NCBI GenBank assembly: GCA_017958465.1
Contig: JAGDCQ010000189.1
Coordinates: 1-6,795, forward strand
Length of the DNA: 6,795 nt
Direction: 5' to 3'
Origin: Lachnospiraceae bacterium
GTDB lineage: Bacteria > Bacillota > Clostridia > Lachnospirales > Lachnospiraceae
Shown here: positions 1-6,221 of the stretch, in pieces
Numbering within the stretch: the stretch's first letter is position 1
Layout: each line of letters starts with the position of its first letter
Program-made: the position numbers and the translations under genes
The notes under the pieces: generated by a model
What the model was told of the DNA's origin: nothing
The model's input: the letters and a program-made list of their open reading frames with translations, nothing else
The model's database searches: none

Positions 1-2300
1 CTGCAGGCGGCACCGTCCAGCAGCACGCCGTTTACGATGACAAAAACGTTTTTCTTCCGCATGTCATCAAGCCAGCATGTATTTGAAAAAGCATGACTTC
101 CAAAAAGCCTTACAGACGCAGGTATCCTGATATCCTTGAGACGTACGTGGTCCCTGAAAACATCCTGCCCTATTTCTTCAATATCCTCCGGGACAGTGAC
201 CACGGACGCGTCACGCGTGTAGCCGGTAAGGATCTTTTTGTCGATGATCTCAAAACATTTGTAAACAGAGGCAACAACCTCCCTGACCGGCCCGGGAAGC
301 GTGTTCCCCGCGTGGTTGAGGCTGTCAGGAAAGCTGTTAAAATGATACTCCGTTCCTTTGTATACGATACTTTCAAGCTGCGTACAGCCGATGAAGACAC
401 CGCTTGCAAACTCTGTCTTTTCCGTGAAGGTGACCTTTTTAAGGGACGCGCAGTCCGCAAAGGCATGAAAGCCGCAAGAAACCTTGTCAAGGCAGACGCT
501 CATCAGCGAATCGCACCGTTCAAAAGCGCGCTCACCGATGGATCCGACCCCGGAAAGATCAAAAGAATCCAGAGCAAGGCACTCATCAAAACACCTTGCT
601 CCAAGCTCCGTAAGCCCATCTGCCGAAAAATCGCAAAGCGCGTAACACCCTGCAAAGCACTCCGCAGGAAGCGCAGAAACTCCCGAAATTCTGACACTCT
701 CAAGGTTTCTGCAATAGGAAAAGGCGCCTTCGCGCAGTTCCTTAACGTTTAAAGTGACTTTTTTCAGGTTGGGGCAGCGCGAAAAAGCCTCCCTGCCCAC
801 AACGCATCCGGGCGCATCTATAACAATCTCCTCAAGAGTCCCGCAGGCCGCATATGCATATCTTTCTATGCTGTCCAAATCCGAAAGATGCAGGGTCTTT
901 ACGTTTTCCTTCACCGTAAACCCGTAGGATTCACCGGTGGGCTTGCAAAGGCTCTGTTCCCGGCCGGAATAGTTTTGGGCCTTATAAAAGGCATACGGGT
1001 CCACATGCGCGTTTGCAAGCCTTTCGGACATATCCGGCAGGGCGCTGCAGCGCCTAAAAGCATATTCCCCTATATATTCGACGGAGGCCGGGATATTGCA
1101 CTTTTGCAGCTTCCTGCACTCGGCAAAGGCCTCTCTTTCAACCCTCTTCAGCTTATCGGACAGCGTAACCGTTGTAAGCCCCACGCAGCCTGCAAAAGCC
1201 TGCTCGCATATCTTTGTAAGGCCTTCGGGGCAGGTTACGACCTTCAGGCGCTCGTTGCCCGCAAAGCAGCGTTCACCGATGATCTCTACTTCATTCGGGA
1301 TGCGGATCTGCTCCTCATCCCCAAGGTACCTCACAAGTTCCCTTCCGGAGATGTAGAAATCGCCCAGGACCTGATCCCTTACAAGACTTGCAAGGGGGTT
1401 TTCCGGCACTTCTTCAAGTGAAAACGTTTTTCCGCCGATCACTGCTCTTTTCAGGTTGTTACAGCCTCGAAATGCTTTCGGATCCAGCGAAACATTTTCA
1501 TTCCGGAAAACTATCTCTTCAAGCCCTGTACAGTTAAGAAAGGCATTGGCACGTATCTCTGTGAGGGACATGGGAAGGGTGATGTTTTCTATGCCCTTTT
1601 TATCAAAAAAGCAGGCCTTACCTATGGCTTTTATGCCTTCCGGCAGCACTATTGATTTAAGATTGATATTGAAGGATTCAAGAACTCTGTCCTCTATCCG
1701 CAGGGAGTGGAAAACGCTCCTTGCGATGGACCGGATGACCTTCGGGTAGGAAGAGTCCGAAGCCATGGCTTCTATGAGGTTGGTGATCTCGTAAACCTCA
1801 CCCGAAAGCGATATCTTTTCAAGGCAGACGCAGCCTTCGAAAACTTCGTCGTTGAAGTTGCTGTCATCTATATCCCGGTTAAGCGCGATCTCGCGAAGCG
1901 CAAGATTGTGCGAGAAAGTGGCTCTGCCAAGGGACGTTGGCCCCTCGAGCACGACCTTTTTCAGGCCGTCGCAGTATAAAAAGGCGTAGCTGCCCACTTT
2001 TGTAACAGACGCCGGAAAAACCAGCTCTTCAATGTCGTGGCAACGGTTGAAGGCATATTCACCGACTTCGCAAAGGCTCTCCGGGAAAACGGGCGTTCTC
2101 ATCCTCCTGCAGCCCTTGAAGGCAGACGGGCCGATGGTTTTCAGGGACTGCGGCAGTACAACGCTCTTAAGCCAGGCCTTTCCCTTGAAGGCGTCCTCTC
2201 CTATGGCCGTCACTCCCTCAGGGATCACGACGTCCGGTGCCTCACCGTTGTAGGCTTTAAGCACCCCGTCTTCTATTTCAAACAGGTCTTGTTCCAACAT
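1..2300 (-). CDS. BspA-like leucine-rich-repeat (LRR_5) protein, C-terminus cut off by the window edge
   Basis: Reading leftward from the ATG at 2298-2300, the frame stays open for 766 codons to base 1, so the gene continues outside the window. Almost the whole product is repeats of about 23 residues of the BspA/LRR_5 type, pattern V-x-(I/L)-P-x-S/G-(V/L)-x-x-I-G-x-x-A-F-x-G-C-x-x-L. Clear examples sit near residues 24-44, 47-67, 93-113, 238-258, 356-376, 403-423 and 723-740. A sub-motif F-x-I-x-(D/G)-x-x-L-x-x-Y followed by an LRR recurs at about 7, 315 and 683 and seems to begin new blocks. The N-terminus (MLEQDLFEIEDGVL) has no signal peptide or membrane segment, so export is not supported by what is visible. 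Such proteins usually serve as binding scaffolds; the ligand is unknown. The start is supported by AAGGAG at 2309-2314, 8 nt upstream. Plus-strand reading frames inside this gene are antisense shadows. Confidence 0.93.
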   Translation of the reverse strand, partial: MLEQDLFEIEDGVLKAYNGEAPDVVIPEGVTAIGEDAFKGKAWLKSVVLPQSLKTIGPSAFKGCRRMRTPVFPESLCEVGEYAFNRCHDIEELVFPASVTKVGSYAFLYCDGLKKVVLEGPTSLGRATFSHNLALREIALNRDIDDSNFNDEVFEGCVCLEKISLSGEVYEITNLIEAMASDSSYPKVIRSIARSVFHSLRIEDRVLESFNINLKSIVLPEGIKAIGKACFFDKKGIENITLPMSLTEIRANAFLNCTGLEEIVFRNENVSLDPKAFRGCNNLKRAVIGGKTFSLEEVPENPLASLVRDQVLGDFYISGRELVRYLGDEEQIRIPNEVEIIGERCFAGNERLKVVTCPEGLTKICEQAFAGCVGLTTVTLSDKLKRVEREAFAECRKLQKCNIPASVEYIGEYAFRRCSALPDMSERLANAHVDPYAFYKAQNYSGREQSLCKPTGESYGFTVKENVKTLHLSDLDSIERYAYAACGTLEEIVIDAPGCVVGREAFSRCPNLKKVTLNVKELREGAFSYCRNLESVRISGVSALPAECFAGCYALCDFSADGLTELGARCFDECLALDSFDLSGVGSIGERAFERCDSLMSVCLDKVSCGFHAFADCASLKKVTFTEKTEFASGVFIGCTQLESIVYKGTEYHFNSFPDSLNHAGNTLPGPVREVVASVYKCFEIIDKKILTGYTRDASVVTVPEDIEEIGQDVFRDHVRLKDIRIPASVRLFGSHAFSNTCWLDDMRKKNVFVIVNGVLLDGAAC

Positions 2301-2308
2301 TTGATATG

Positions 2309-2314
2309 CTCCTT
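2309..2314 (-). promoter_or_regulatory. Ribosome binding site of the LRR gene
   Basis: AAGGAG on the minus strand, with 8 nt between it and the ATG at 2300. It fixes the start of the long LRR gene, whose downstream end is not visible. Confidence 0.85.
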
Positions 2315-2333
2315 TTTGCTCCCACCTTGCCGA

Positions 2334-2410
2334 CTTGCCGCCCTGTCATCGGTCGGCTTGCCGGTTTGTCAGCTTGCCGCCCTGTCATCGGTCGGCTTGC
2401 CGGTTTCTCA
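2334..2410. repeat. 39 bp direct tandem repeat, two copies, between the dus and LRR genes
   Basis: Two head-to-tail copies with a 39 bp period (2334-2372 and 2373-2410) differ at only one or two positions near the end. Inside them the heptamer CTTGCCG recurs, with starts at 2326, 2334, 2357, 2373 and 2396 (spacings 8, 23, 16, 23), so the unit itself arose from a smaller motif. GCCGAC at 2329-2334 and GTCGGC at 2352-2357 are complementary and could form a stem. The repeat lies in the leader of the LRR gene, ending about 20 nt upstream of its ribosome binding site. It is not in a recognisable coding frame. Confidence 0.85.
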
Positions 2411-2424
2411 AAAATATCCCCGCA

Positions 2425-2441
2425 AAGCCTGTCTCAGGCTT
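2425..2441 (-). other. Perfect short hairpin across the dus stop codon
   Basis: The arms AAGCCTG and CAGGCTT (7 bp) flank a 3-nt loop, and the dus stop codon (2434-2436) falls at the loop. In the transcript a run of five U follows about 10 nt later rather than directly, so it is a poor match to an intrinsic terminator. It could be an mRNA 3'-end stabiliser or a weak attenuator before the LRR gene. Confidence 0.45.
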
Positions 2442-3459
2442 CTTTAAATATCTCACAGAGCAGGGCCTTAAGCTCCTTTGCGCTCCCGCACCTGTAGAGG
2501 TCCATCTTGTATTGCTTTGTCCCCGGCAGCTTCTTCATGAAATATGACGCCAGCTTTCTCACATAAAGCAGCGCCGACAGCTCGTCAAAGCACTCGAGCG
2601 CGATATCGAGCTGCCCAAGGATCAGGCTCAGTTTTGTTTCGCTGCAGGGCGTGCCTGTCAGCTCCGCAAAGATCAGCGGATTTTCAAAGCCGTACCTTGC
2701 CAGCATAACGCCGTCGGCGCCCGTTTTTTCAAGGGTTTCAAGGGCTTTTGCCTTCGAATCGATCCCTCCGTTTGCAAAAACCGGGATCCCCACCGACTGT
2801 TTTGCAAGCCGGATGTACTCGTACAGCGGCTCGCCGTCATACATCATGTTCCTTGTCCTGCCGTGCACCGTGATCATGTCCGCCCCGGAGGCTTCGCACA
2901 TCCTGGCAAACTCCTCGATAACGATCTTTGAGCGGTTCATCCCGAGGCGGCACTTAACGGAGACTACCTTTCCGCTCCTCTTGCAGGCTTCGATGATCTT
3001 TGCGGCCCGGGGGATGTCCTCCATCAAAGCGCAGCCTTCCCCGGATTTCACAACGTTTGGCACCGGGCACCCCATATTTATGTCGATTATGTCGAAATCC
3101 TCAAGCTGCCGGCTTTTGGCGGCTCTCTCGAAGAAGGACGGGATCCCGCCAAGGAGCTGGACACACTTCAGCTTCTCGCGGCTGTCCGTGTAAAGCAGCC
3201 TGGCAGTGGCGCGGTCATTGTATTTCAGGGCGTTTGCACTCACCATCTCGGTGTAGGCGCTCCCGGCCCCGAGGCTTTCCGCCATCAGCCTGAAAGGAAA
3301 GCAGGTGTAGCCGGCAAGCGGGGCCATCAGCACATTGGACCTGAACCTGATCCCGCCGATCCATATCTCTTTGAAGGGGCCCGCGAAAACACTGTCCGCG
3401 GGCTCCTTATCGTCATTTATTCTGTTGTTGCGGTCTTCTGCCGTATCCATCGGTTGCAT
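2434..3459 (-). CDS. dus: tRNA-dihydrouridine synthase (Dus family)
   Basis: The 341-residue product has the FMN-binding TIM barrel of Dus enzymes, which reduce specific tRNA uridines to dihydrouridine using NADPH in the cytoplasm. Visible motifs in order: MAPLAGYT..PFR at about 45-57 (flavin site), DINMGCP at 126-132 with Cys131 as the expected catalytic acid, VKCRLG at 168-173 with Lys169, ITVHGRTR at 196-203 with His199, FANGGI at 228-233, and GADGVMLAR at 247-255. The C-terminal part (RKLASYFMKKLPGTK, then a short helical tail) fits the Dus tRNA-binding helical domain. Two stretches are unusual: EPLYEYI (210-216), where Q-x-Y-x-G-x-ADW is common, and ARYGFENP (254-261), where GRGxxGNP is usual. 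A charged leader of about 30 residues precedes the core. AGGAAAGG lies at 3471-3478, 11 nt before the ATG. The gene follows the LUD gene by 32 bp, suggesting one operon. Which Dus subgroup it belongs to is not certain. Confidence 0.92.
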   Translation of the reverse strand: MQPMDTAEDRNNRINDDKEPADSVFAGPFKEIWIGGIRFRSNVLMAPLAGYTCFPFRLMAESLGAGSAYTEMVSANALKYNDRATARLLYTDSREKLKCVQLLGGIPSFFERAAKSRQLEDFDIIDINMGCPVPNVVKSGEGCALMEDIPRAAKIIEACKRSGKVVSVKCRLGMNRSKIVIEEFARMCEASGADMITVHGRTRNMMYDGEPLYEYIRLAKQSVGIPVFANGGIDSKAKALETLEKTGADGVMLARYGFENPLIFAELTGTPCSETKLSLILGQLDIALECFDELSALLYVRKLASYFMKKLPGTKQYKMDLYRCGSAKELKALLCEIFKEA

Positions 3460-3491
3460 TTAGCAATTTGCCTTTCCTGTTGCACTTTTGC

Positions 3492-4121
3492 TCAAAAACC
3501 AAGCGTGTCATTTACAAGTATGACGTGGATGCGCCCTGCGTGGCGCGAGAACCGCGTGATCAGGAACTGACAGCAGATGGTATCCGGAGACTTGCAGTTA
3601 AAGCATGCGCCGGTTTTTGCGCAGGGCGTGGAAAGCCCGAAGCGCTGGGCGTTGGCAGGTGCGGCAACGCTCCTTGCCCTCTTCATGGCAGCATCGATAT
3701 CCGGACAGACCTTGTTCATCCCTACTATCGCAATGACGTGCTTTGGCCCCTGGGCTATGGCGGAAACGCGGTTGGCGTTGCCGTCTATGTTTACCATGAC
3801 GCCGTCGTCCGTTATGGCGTTTGCGCTGGTAAGGAAGAAGTCCGCATCGTAGGCCTCCAGCATGGCCGCCCTCTTATCCGTTGCCTTGTCCCTGTCAAGG
3901 AAGTTGTATTCACCCTGTTTTAACGCCTCCACAAGCCCTATCTCGTGCGCAGACATCGCTCCGCCCATGGATATGGATGACCCCTTGGGGATCAGGCCGA
4001 GGGCAAGCTGCAGCGCCTCTTCTTTGTTGGCGGCATAATAGCCTTTCATATTTCTCGACTCAAGGCCTCCTATAACCTTTTTGGCAAGAAGTTCGTTGCG
4101 TTTGAACATGTTTTCGTTCAT
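3492..4121 (-). CDS. LUD-domain protein (LutC/YkgG-like, DUF162 family)
   Basis: The 209-residue product consists of essentially one LUD domain. Recognisable blocks are SMGGAMSAHEIGL (51-63), YNFLDRD (72-78), LTSANAITDDGVMVNIDGNANRV (split over 97-119), GPKHVIAIVGMNKV (125-138), AAPANAQR (153-160) and a closing cysteine-rich block TPCAKTGACFNC (166-176) followed by Cys183 and Cys184. LutC, the best-known family member, belongs to an iron-sulfur lactate-oxidation complex with LutA and LutB; neither partner is next to this gene. The single-domain form with the cysteine tail is common in anaerobes and its reaction is not settled. The cysteines could bind metal (inference). The start at 4121 is fixed by AAGGAGG ending 6 nt upstream. 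A longer frame from a GTG at 4205 lacks a ribosome binding site and would overlap the promoter. It is probably co-transcribed with the dus gene downstream. Confidence 0.92.
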   Translation of the reverse strand: MNENMFKRNELLAKKVIGGLESRNMKGYYAANKEEALQLALGLIPKGSSISMGGAMSAHEIGLVEALKQGEYNFLDRDKATDKRAAMLEAYDADFFLTSANAITDDGVMVNIDGNANRVSAIAQGPKHVIAIVGMNKVCPDIDAAMKRARSVAAPANAQRFGLSTPCAKTGACFNCKSPDTICCQFLITRFSRHAGRIHVILVNDTLGF

Positions 4122-4145
4122 TTTCTGCCTCCTTATTTGAAGGAT

Positions 4146-4162
4146 CGCGGCAAGCAGCCGCG
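4146..4162 (-). other. GC-rich hairpin in the leader of the LUD gene
   Basis: CGCGGC and GCCGCG form a perfect 6-pair stem with a 5-nt loop, about 12 nt upstream of the LUD ribosome binding site. No run of U follows on either strand, so it is not an intrinsic terminator. It may affect mRNA stability or translation. Confidence 0.5.
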
Positions 4163-4178
4163 GCTCATTACGTATTCT

Positions 4179-4207
4179 AATATACCATATTCCGCCTGCG
4201 CACACAA
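4179..4207 (-). promoter_or_regulatory. Candidate sigma-A promoter for the LUD-dus operon
   Basis: On the minus strand, TTGTGT at 4202-4207 (-35) is followed by a 17 nt spacer and TATATT at 4179-4184 (-10), preceded by TGG as an extended -10. Transcription would start near 4172, giving a leader of about 50 nt that contains the GC-rich hairpin. A perfect TATAAT also occurs at 4211-4216 but has no good -35 partner. Confidence 0.5.
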
Positions 4208-4227
4208 CGGATTATATCTGAAGGATG

Positions 4228-4288
4228 CCGGAGGGAAGAACCGTCCCCGTGGCAGGAAAACCTACCGGAGAAACGTCCACGTGGCAGG
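4228..4288. repeat. Imperfect tandem duplication with CGTCC(C/A)CGTGGCAGG motif
   Basis: Two related segments start with CCGGAG (4228 and 4265). Each contains a 15-mer, at 4242-4256 and 4274-4288, that differs at one base. On the minus strand the first copy reads CCTGCCACGGGGACGGTTCT. This resembles short repeats I associate with REP-type elements in Clostridia (from memory, not checked). It lies between the patatin stop and the LUD promoter; no transposase is visible. Confidence 0.5.
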
Positions 4289-4292
4289 GGGA

Positions 4293-5471
4293 TCAACGTT
4301 TGATCTTCTTGAAGAACGTCAGATTTTTCAGCACTTCCGCCGGGTTCATGGTCCAAGCCCGGCGCACATCCCTGTCGTCCAGGATGCGTATATGCATCCG
4401 GAGCGGAAAAACGAGATGTCTTTGTATACGCCAGCCATCACACTCGAAAATATTCCGGTAAAACACATGTCCTCCCAGCGTCGGAGTTTTGGCATTTATG
4501 TTCTTGAACTGGCTAAGGCCGATAAAATCCTCGAAGTCTGATGAATTCTTTATCAGCTCACCCGCCAGTTTCTTTATAGATCTTACTGTGCCCGCGGGCG
4601 TAAGCCTGTTTTTCTTTTTTGATCTGCGGCACGCATCCCTTACAGTCCCTGTGCCGCCGGCTTCCTGCCTGTCAGCCTCCTCTGCACCGGTCACGGTGTA
4701 TTCTTTTTCCTCCAGGCATTTCTTTGCATCCAGATATCCCTGGCGGATCCTTGCAGCCAGGTGCTTCCGGTCAAAATCCACAATTCCGATCATGCCGCCG
4801 TTGTATCTTGAAGGTTTTATTATCTCTATCTCAAGCTTCGGATACTCTTTGTTAAGGTCAAGGGTCTTGAGGCTGTTATGTGTTGAAACCGCAGCAGGGT
4901 TGAATCCGGCATCCAGCGGGACAAGAAGGACATTTTTAAGCCCCAGATCCCGCACGATGGAAAGGGGGCAGTCGCCCTCCGGCGTAACACCGCCGTCGAT
5001 ATACTTCACCCCATCGATGGTCACCGGGCTGTAGACCATCGGTATTGCCGATGTTGCAAGTAATATGTCGCGCAGGCGGTCGTCCGGCTGGTCGTTCAGC
5101 AAAAAGGGGACTGACTTCCTGATCTGTGTGTTATAGGCATAGGCATAAACGTCCGCGTTCACGCGTCTGAACCTGTCGATCCCCACATAATCGATGATCT
5201 TCAGGAGCGAATCCCTGGAGATGCAGGGCCGCTTTTGAAGTTCAATGGTCTTTAGCATGGTGGACGGCGAAACCAGGTTTTTCCACACAAACTCAGTGAG
5301 TTCGACATCACCGATGGCATACATAAACGCGTTGAGCGCGCCAACGGAAGTCCCGACAAAGGTACCTACCTTCTGCAGGATGCCCTGCTCGTCAAGTGCC
5401 TTCATAACACCCACCTGGAAAGCACCTTTTCCGCCACCCGAACATAATGAGATCGCTTGTATTTCTTTCAT
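4293..5471 (-). CDS. Patatin-like phospholipase with an unusual C-terminal extension
   Basis: The 392-residue product starts with a patatin domain: the oxyanion-hole glycine loop GGGKGAF at 12-18, the nucleophile elbow GTSVG at 40-44 (Ser42), the SAIP segment at 141-144 and the second dyad residue Asp159 in DGG (159-161). Proteins with this Ser-Asp dyad hydrolyse acyl esters of lipids. There is no signal peptide, so it probably acts in the cytoplasm or at the inner face of the membrane. The patatin fold seems to end near residue 255. A charged, low-complexity linker (about 255-300) leads to a tail of about 90 residues with GGHVFYRN, DGWRIQRH and RILDDRDVRRAW, which I cannot place in a named domain. 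The ATG at 5471 was chosen because AGGAGG lies at 5476-5481, although the 4 nt spacing is short. A TTG 11 codons upstream (5504) has no ribosome binding site and overlaps the predicted -10 box. Confidence 0.92.
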   Translation of the reverse strand: MKEIQAISLCSGGGKGAFQVGVMKALDEQGILQKVGTFVGTSVGALNAFMYAIGDVELTEFVWKNLVSPSTMLKTIELQKRPCISRDSLLKIIDYVGIDRFRRVNADVYAYAYNTQIRKSVPFLLNDQPDDRLRDILLATSAIPMVYSPVTIDGVKYIDGGVTPEGDCPLSIVRDLGLKNVLLVPLDAGFNPAAVSTHNSLKTLDLNKEYPKLEIEIIKPSRYNGGMIGIVDFDRKHLAARIRQGYLDAKKCLEEKEYTVTGAEEADRQEAGGTGTVRDACRRSKKKNRLTPAGTVRSIKKLAGELIKNSSDFEDFIGLSQFKNINAKTPTLGGHVFYRNIFECDGWRIQRHLVFPLRMHIRILDDRDVRRAWTMNPAEVLKNLTFFKKIKR

Positions 5472-5504
5472 ATCCCCTCCTGAAACACTTTCCTTTTCAA
5501 TCAA

Positions 5505-5533
5505 AAGATATCACAAACCCCGCCTAAAGTAAA
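5505..5533 (-). promoter_or_regulatory. Candidate sigma-A promoter of the patatin gene
   Basis: On the minus strand, TTTACT at 5528-5533 (-35) and TATCTT at 5505-5510 (-10) are separated by exactly 17 nt, and TGA before the -10 gives an extended -10 element. Transcription would begin near 5498, leaving a leader of about 27 nt that includes the ribosome binding site. The nine-unit inverted-repeat array begins only 25 bp upstream of the -35 box. Confidence 0.6.
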
Positions 5534-5558
5534 CATTAGCAAGGGACTTAGCCGGGTT

Positions 5559-6106
5559 CACTGGCAAATCTCAAGTTTTTTTCGTTTTGCCAGTGTCACT
5601 CTTTGCTTGTTTCTCGGGGTGCACTGGCATTTCCTCAGTTTTCTCGGTTTTGCCAGTGTTGTTCCTTGCCTGTTTCTCCGGAATGCACTGGCATTTCTTC
5701 AGTTTTCTCGATTTTGCCAGTGCCACTCTTAGCCTCATTCTTCGAGGCGCACTGGCATTTCTTCAGTTTTCTCGGTTTTGCCAGTGCCACTCTTAGCCTC
5801 ATTCTTCGAGGCGCACTGGCATTTCTTCAGTTTTCTCGGTTTTGCCAGTGCACTCTTAGTCTCATTCTTCGGGGGTACACTGGCAATTCTTCGTTTTTTT
5901 GCCTTTTGCCAGTGCATCCCCATTTTGCGCCCGTCAAGTCACACTGGCAAATCCTCGTTTTTTTGCCTTTTGCCAGTGCGTCCCCATTTTGCGCCCGTCA
6001 AGTCACACTGGCAAATCCTCGTTTTTTCACTTTTTGCCAGTGCATCCCCATTTTGCGCCCGTCAAGCCACACTGGCAAATCCTCGTTTTTTCGCTTTTTG
6101 CCAGTG
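5559..6106. repeat. Array of nine 37 bp inverted-repeat (hairpin) units with a 64 bp period
   Basis: The units are at 5559-5595, 5622-5658, 5686-5722, 5750-5786, 5814-5850, 5878-5914, 5942-5978, 6006-6042 and 6070-6106, each exactly 37 bp. Every unit begins with CACTGGCA and ends with TTTTGCCAGTG, so all 18 octamer arms are identical. Stems are 8 pairs in units 2-5, 9 in unit 6 and 10 in units 1 and 7-9, around a T-rich loop of 17-21 nt. Linkers are 26 bp (first) or 27 bp (all others) and fall into two families: one after units 2-5 (type CTCTTAGCCTCATTCTTCG, degenerate after units 1 and 2) and one after units 6-8 (type CCCCATTTTGCGCCCGTCAAG). Because 64 is not a multiple of 3, reading frames through the array are not conserved, so it is not coding. 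Its role is unknown. Confidence 0.95.
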
Positions 6107-6221
6107 GGTCATTCAAAAATAACCTCCTTCACAGTTTAAAAATGTCCCCGGGCCGCAAGAAAAACCTCCATAAACTCAAAAACAAGGTTTTGCTGGCTGT
6201 AACTGATCTTTCTTCTGCCAT
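6107..6221. other. Non-coding spacer between the hairpin array and the structured RNA
   Basis: This A-rich stretch has no supportable gene. A possible 7-pair hairpin is formed by AAAACCT (6161-6167) and AGGTTTT (6185-6191). I see no convincing promoter for the RNA to its right. If that RNA is an omega-type guide RNA, the last 16 or so bases here could be its guide, but the 5' end cannot be fixed by eye. Confidence 0.4.

Noticed and set aside
93..1421. Plus-strand ORFs at 93-752 and 888-1421 as genes
   Set aside because: They lie antisense to the continuous LRR gene, whose minus-strand translation shows clean repeats without interruption. The plus-strand products resemble nothing I know.
2425..2441. 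Intrinsic terminator after the dus gene
   Set aside because: The stem is short and the U-run is displaced by about 10 nt, so termination is not supported; it is kept only as a hairpin.
4122..4205. Longer LUD protein starting with GTG at 4205
   Set aside because: The extra 28 residues are not family-like, no ribosome binding site precedes them, and AAGGAGG sits correctly before the ATG at 4121.
4291..4305. Palindrome GATCAA-CGT-TTGATC as a regulatory site or terminator
   Set aside because: It overlaps the last codons and stop of the patatin gene, has only 6 bp arms and no U-run, and could be chance.
5472..5504. TTG start of the patatin gene at 5504
   Set aside because: There is no ribosome binding site upstream, it overlaps the predicted -10 box, and AGGAGG precedes the ATG at 5471.
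5559..6106. CRISPR array with 37 bp repeats and 27 bp spacers
   Set aside because: The geometry looks right, but the linkers are copies of one another in two families rather than unique spacers. The 37 bp units also vary in the middle, and no cas gene is nearby.
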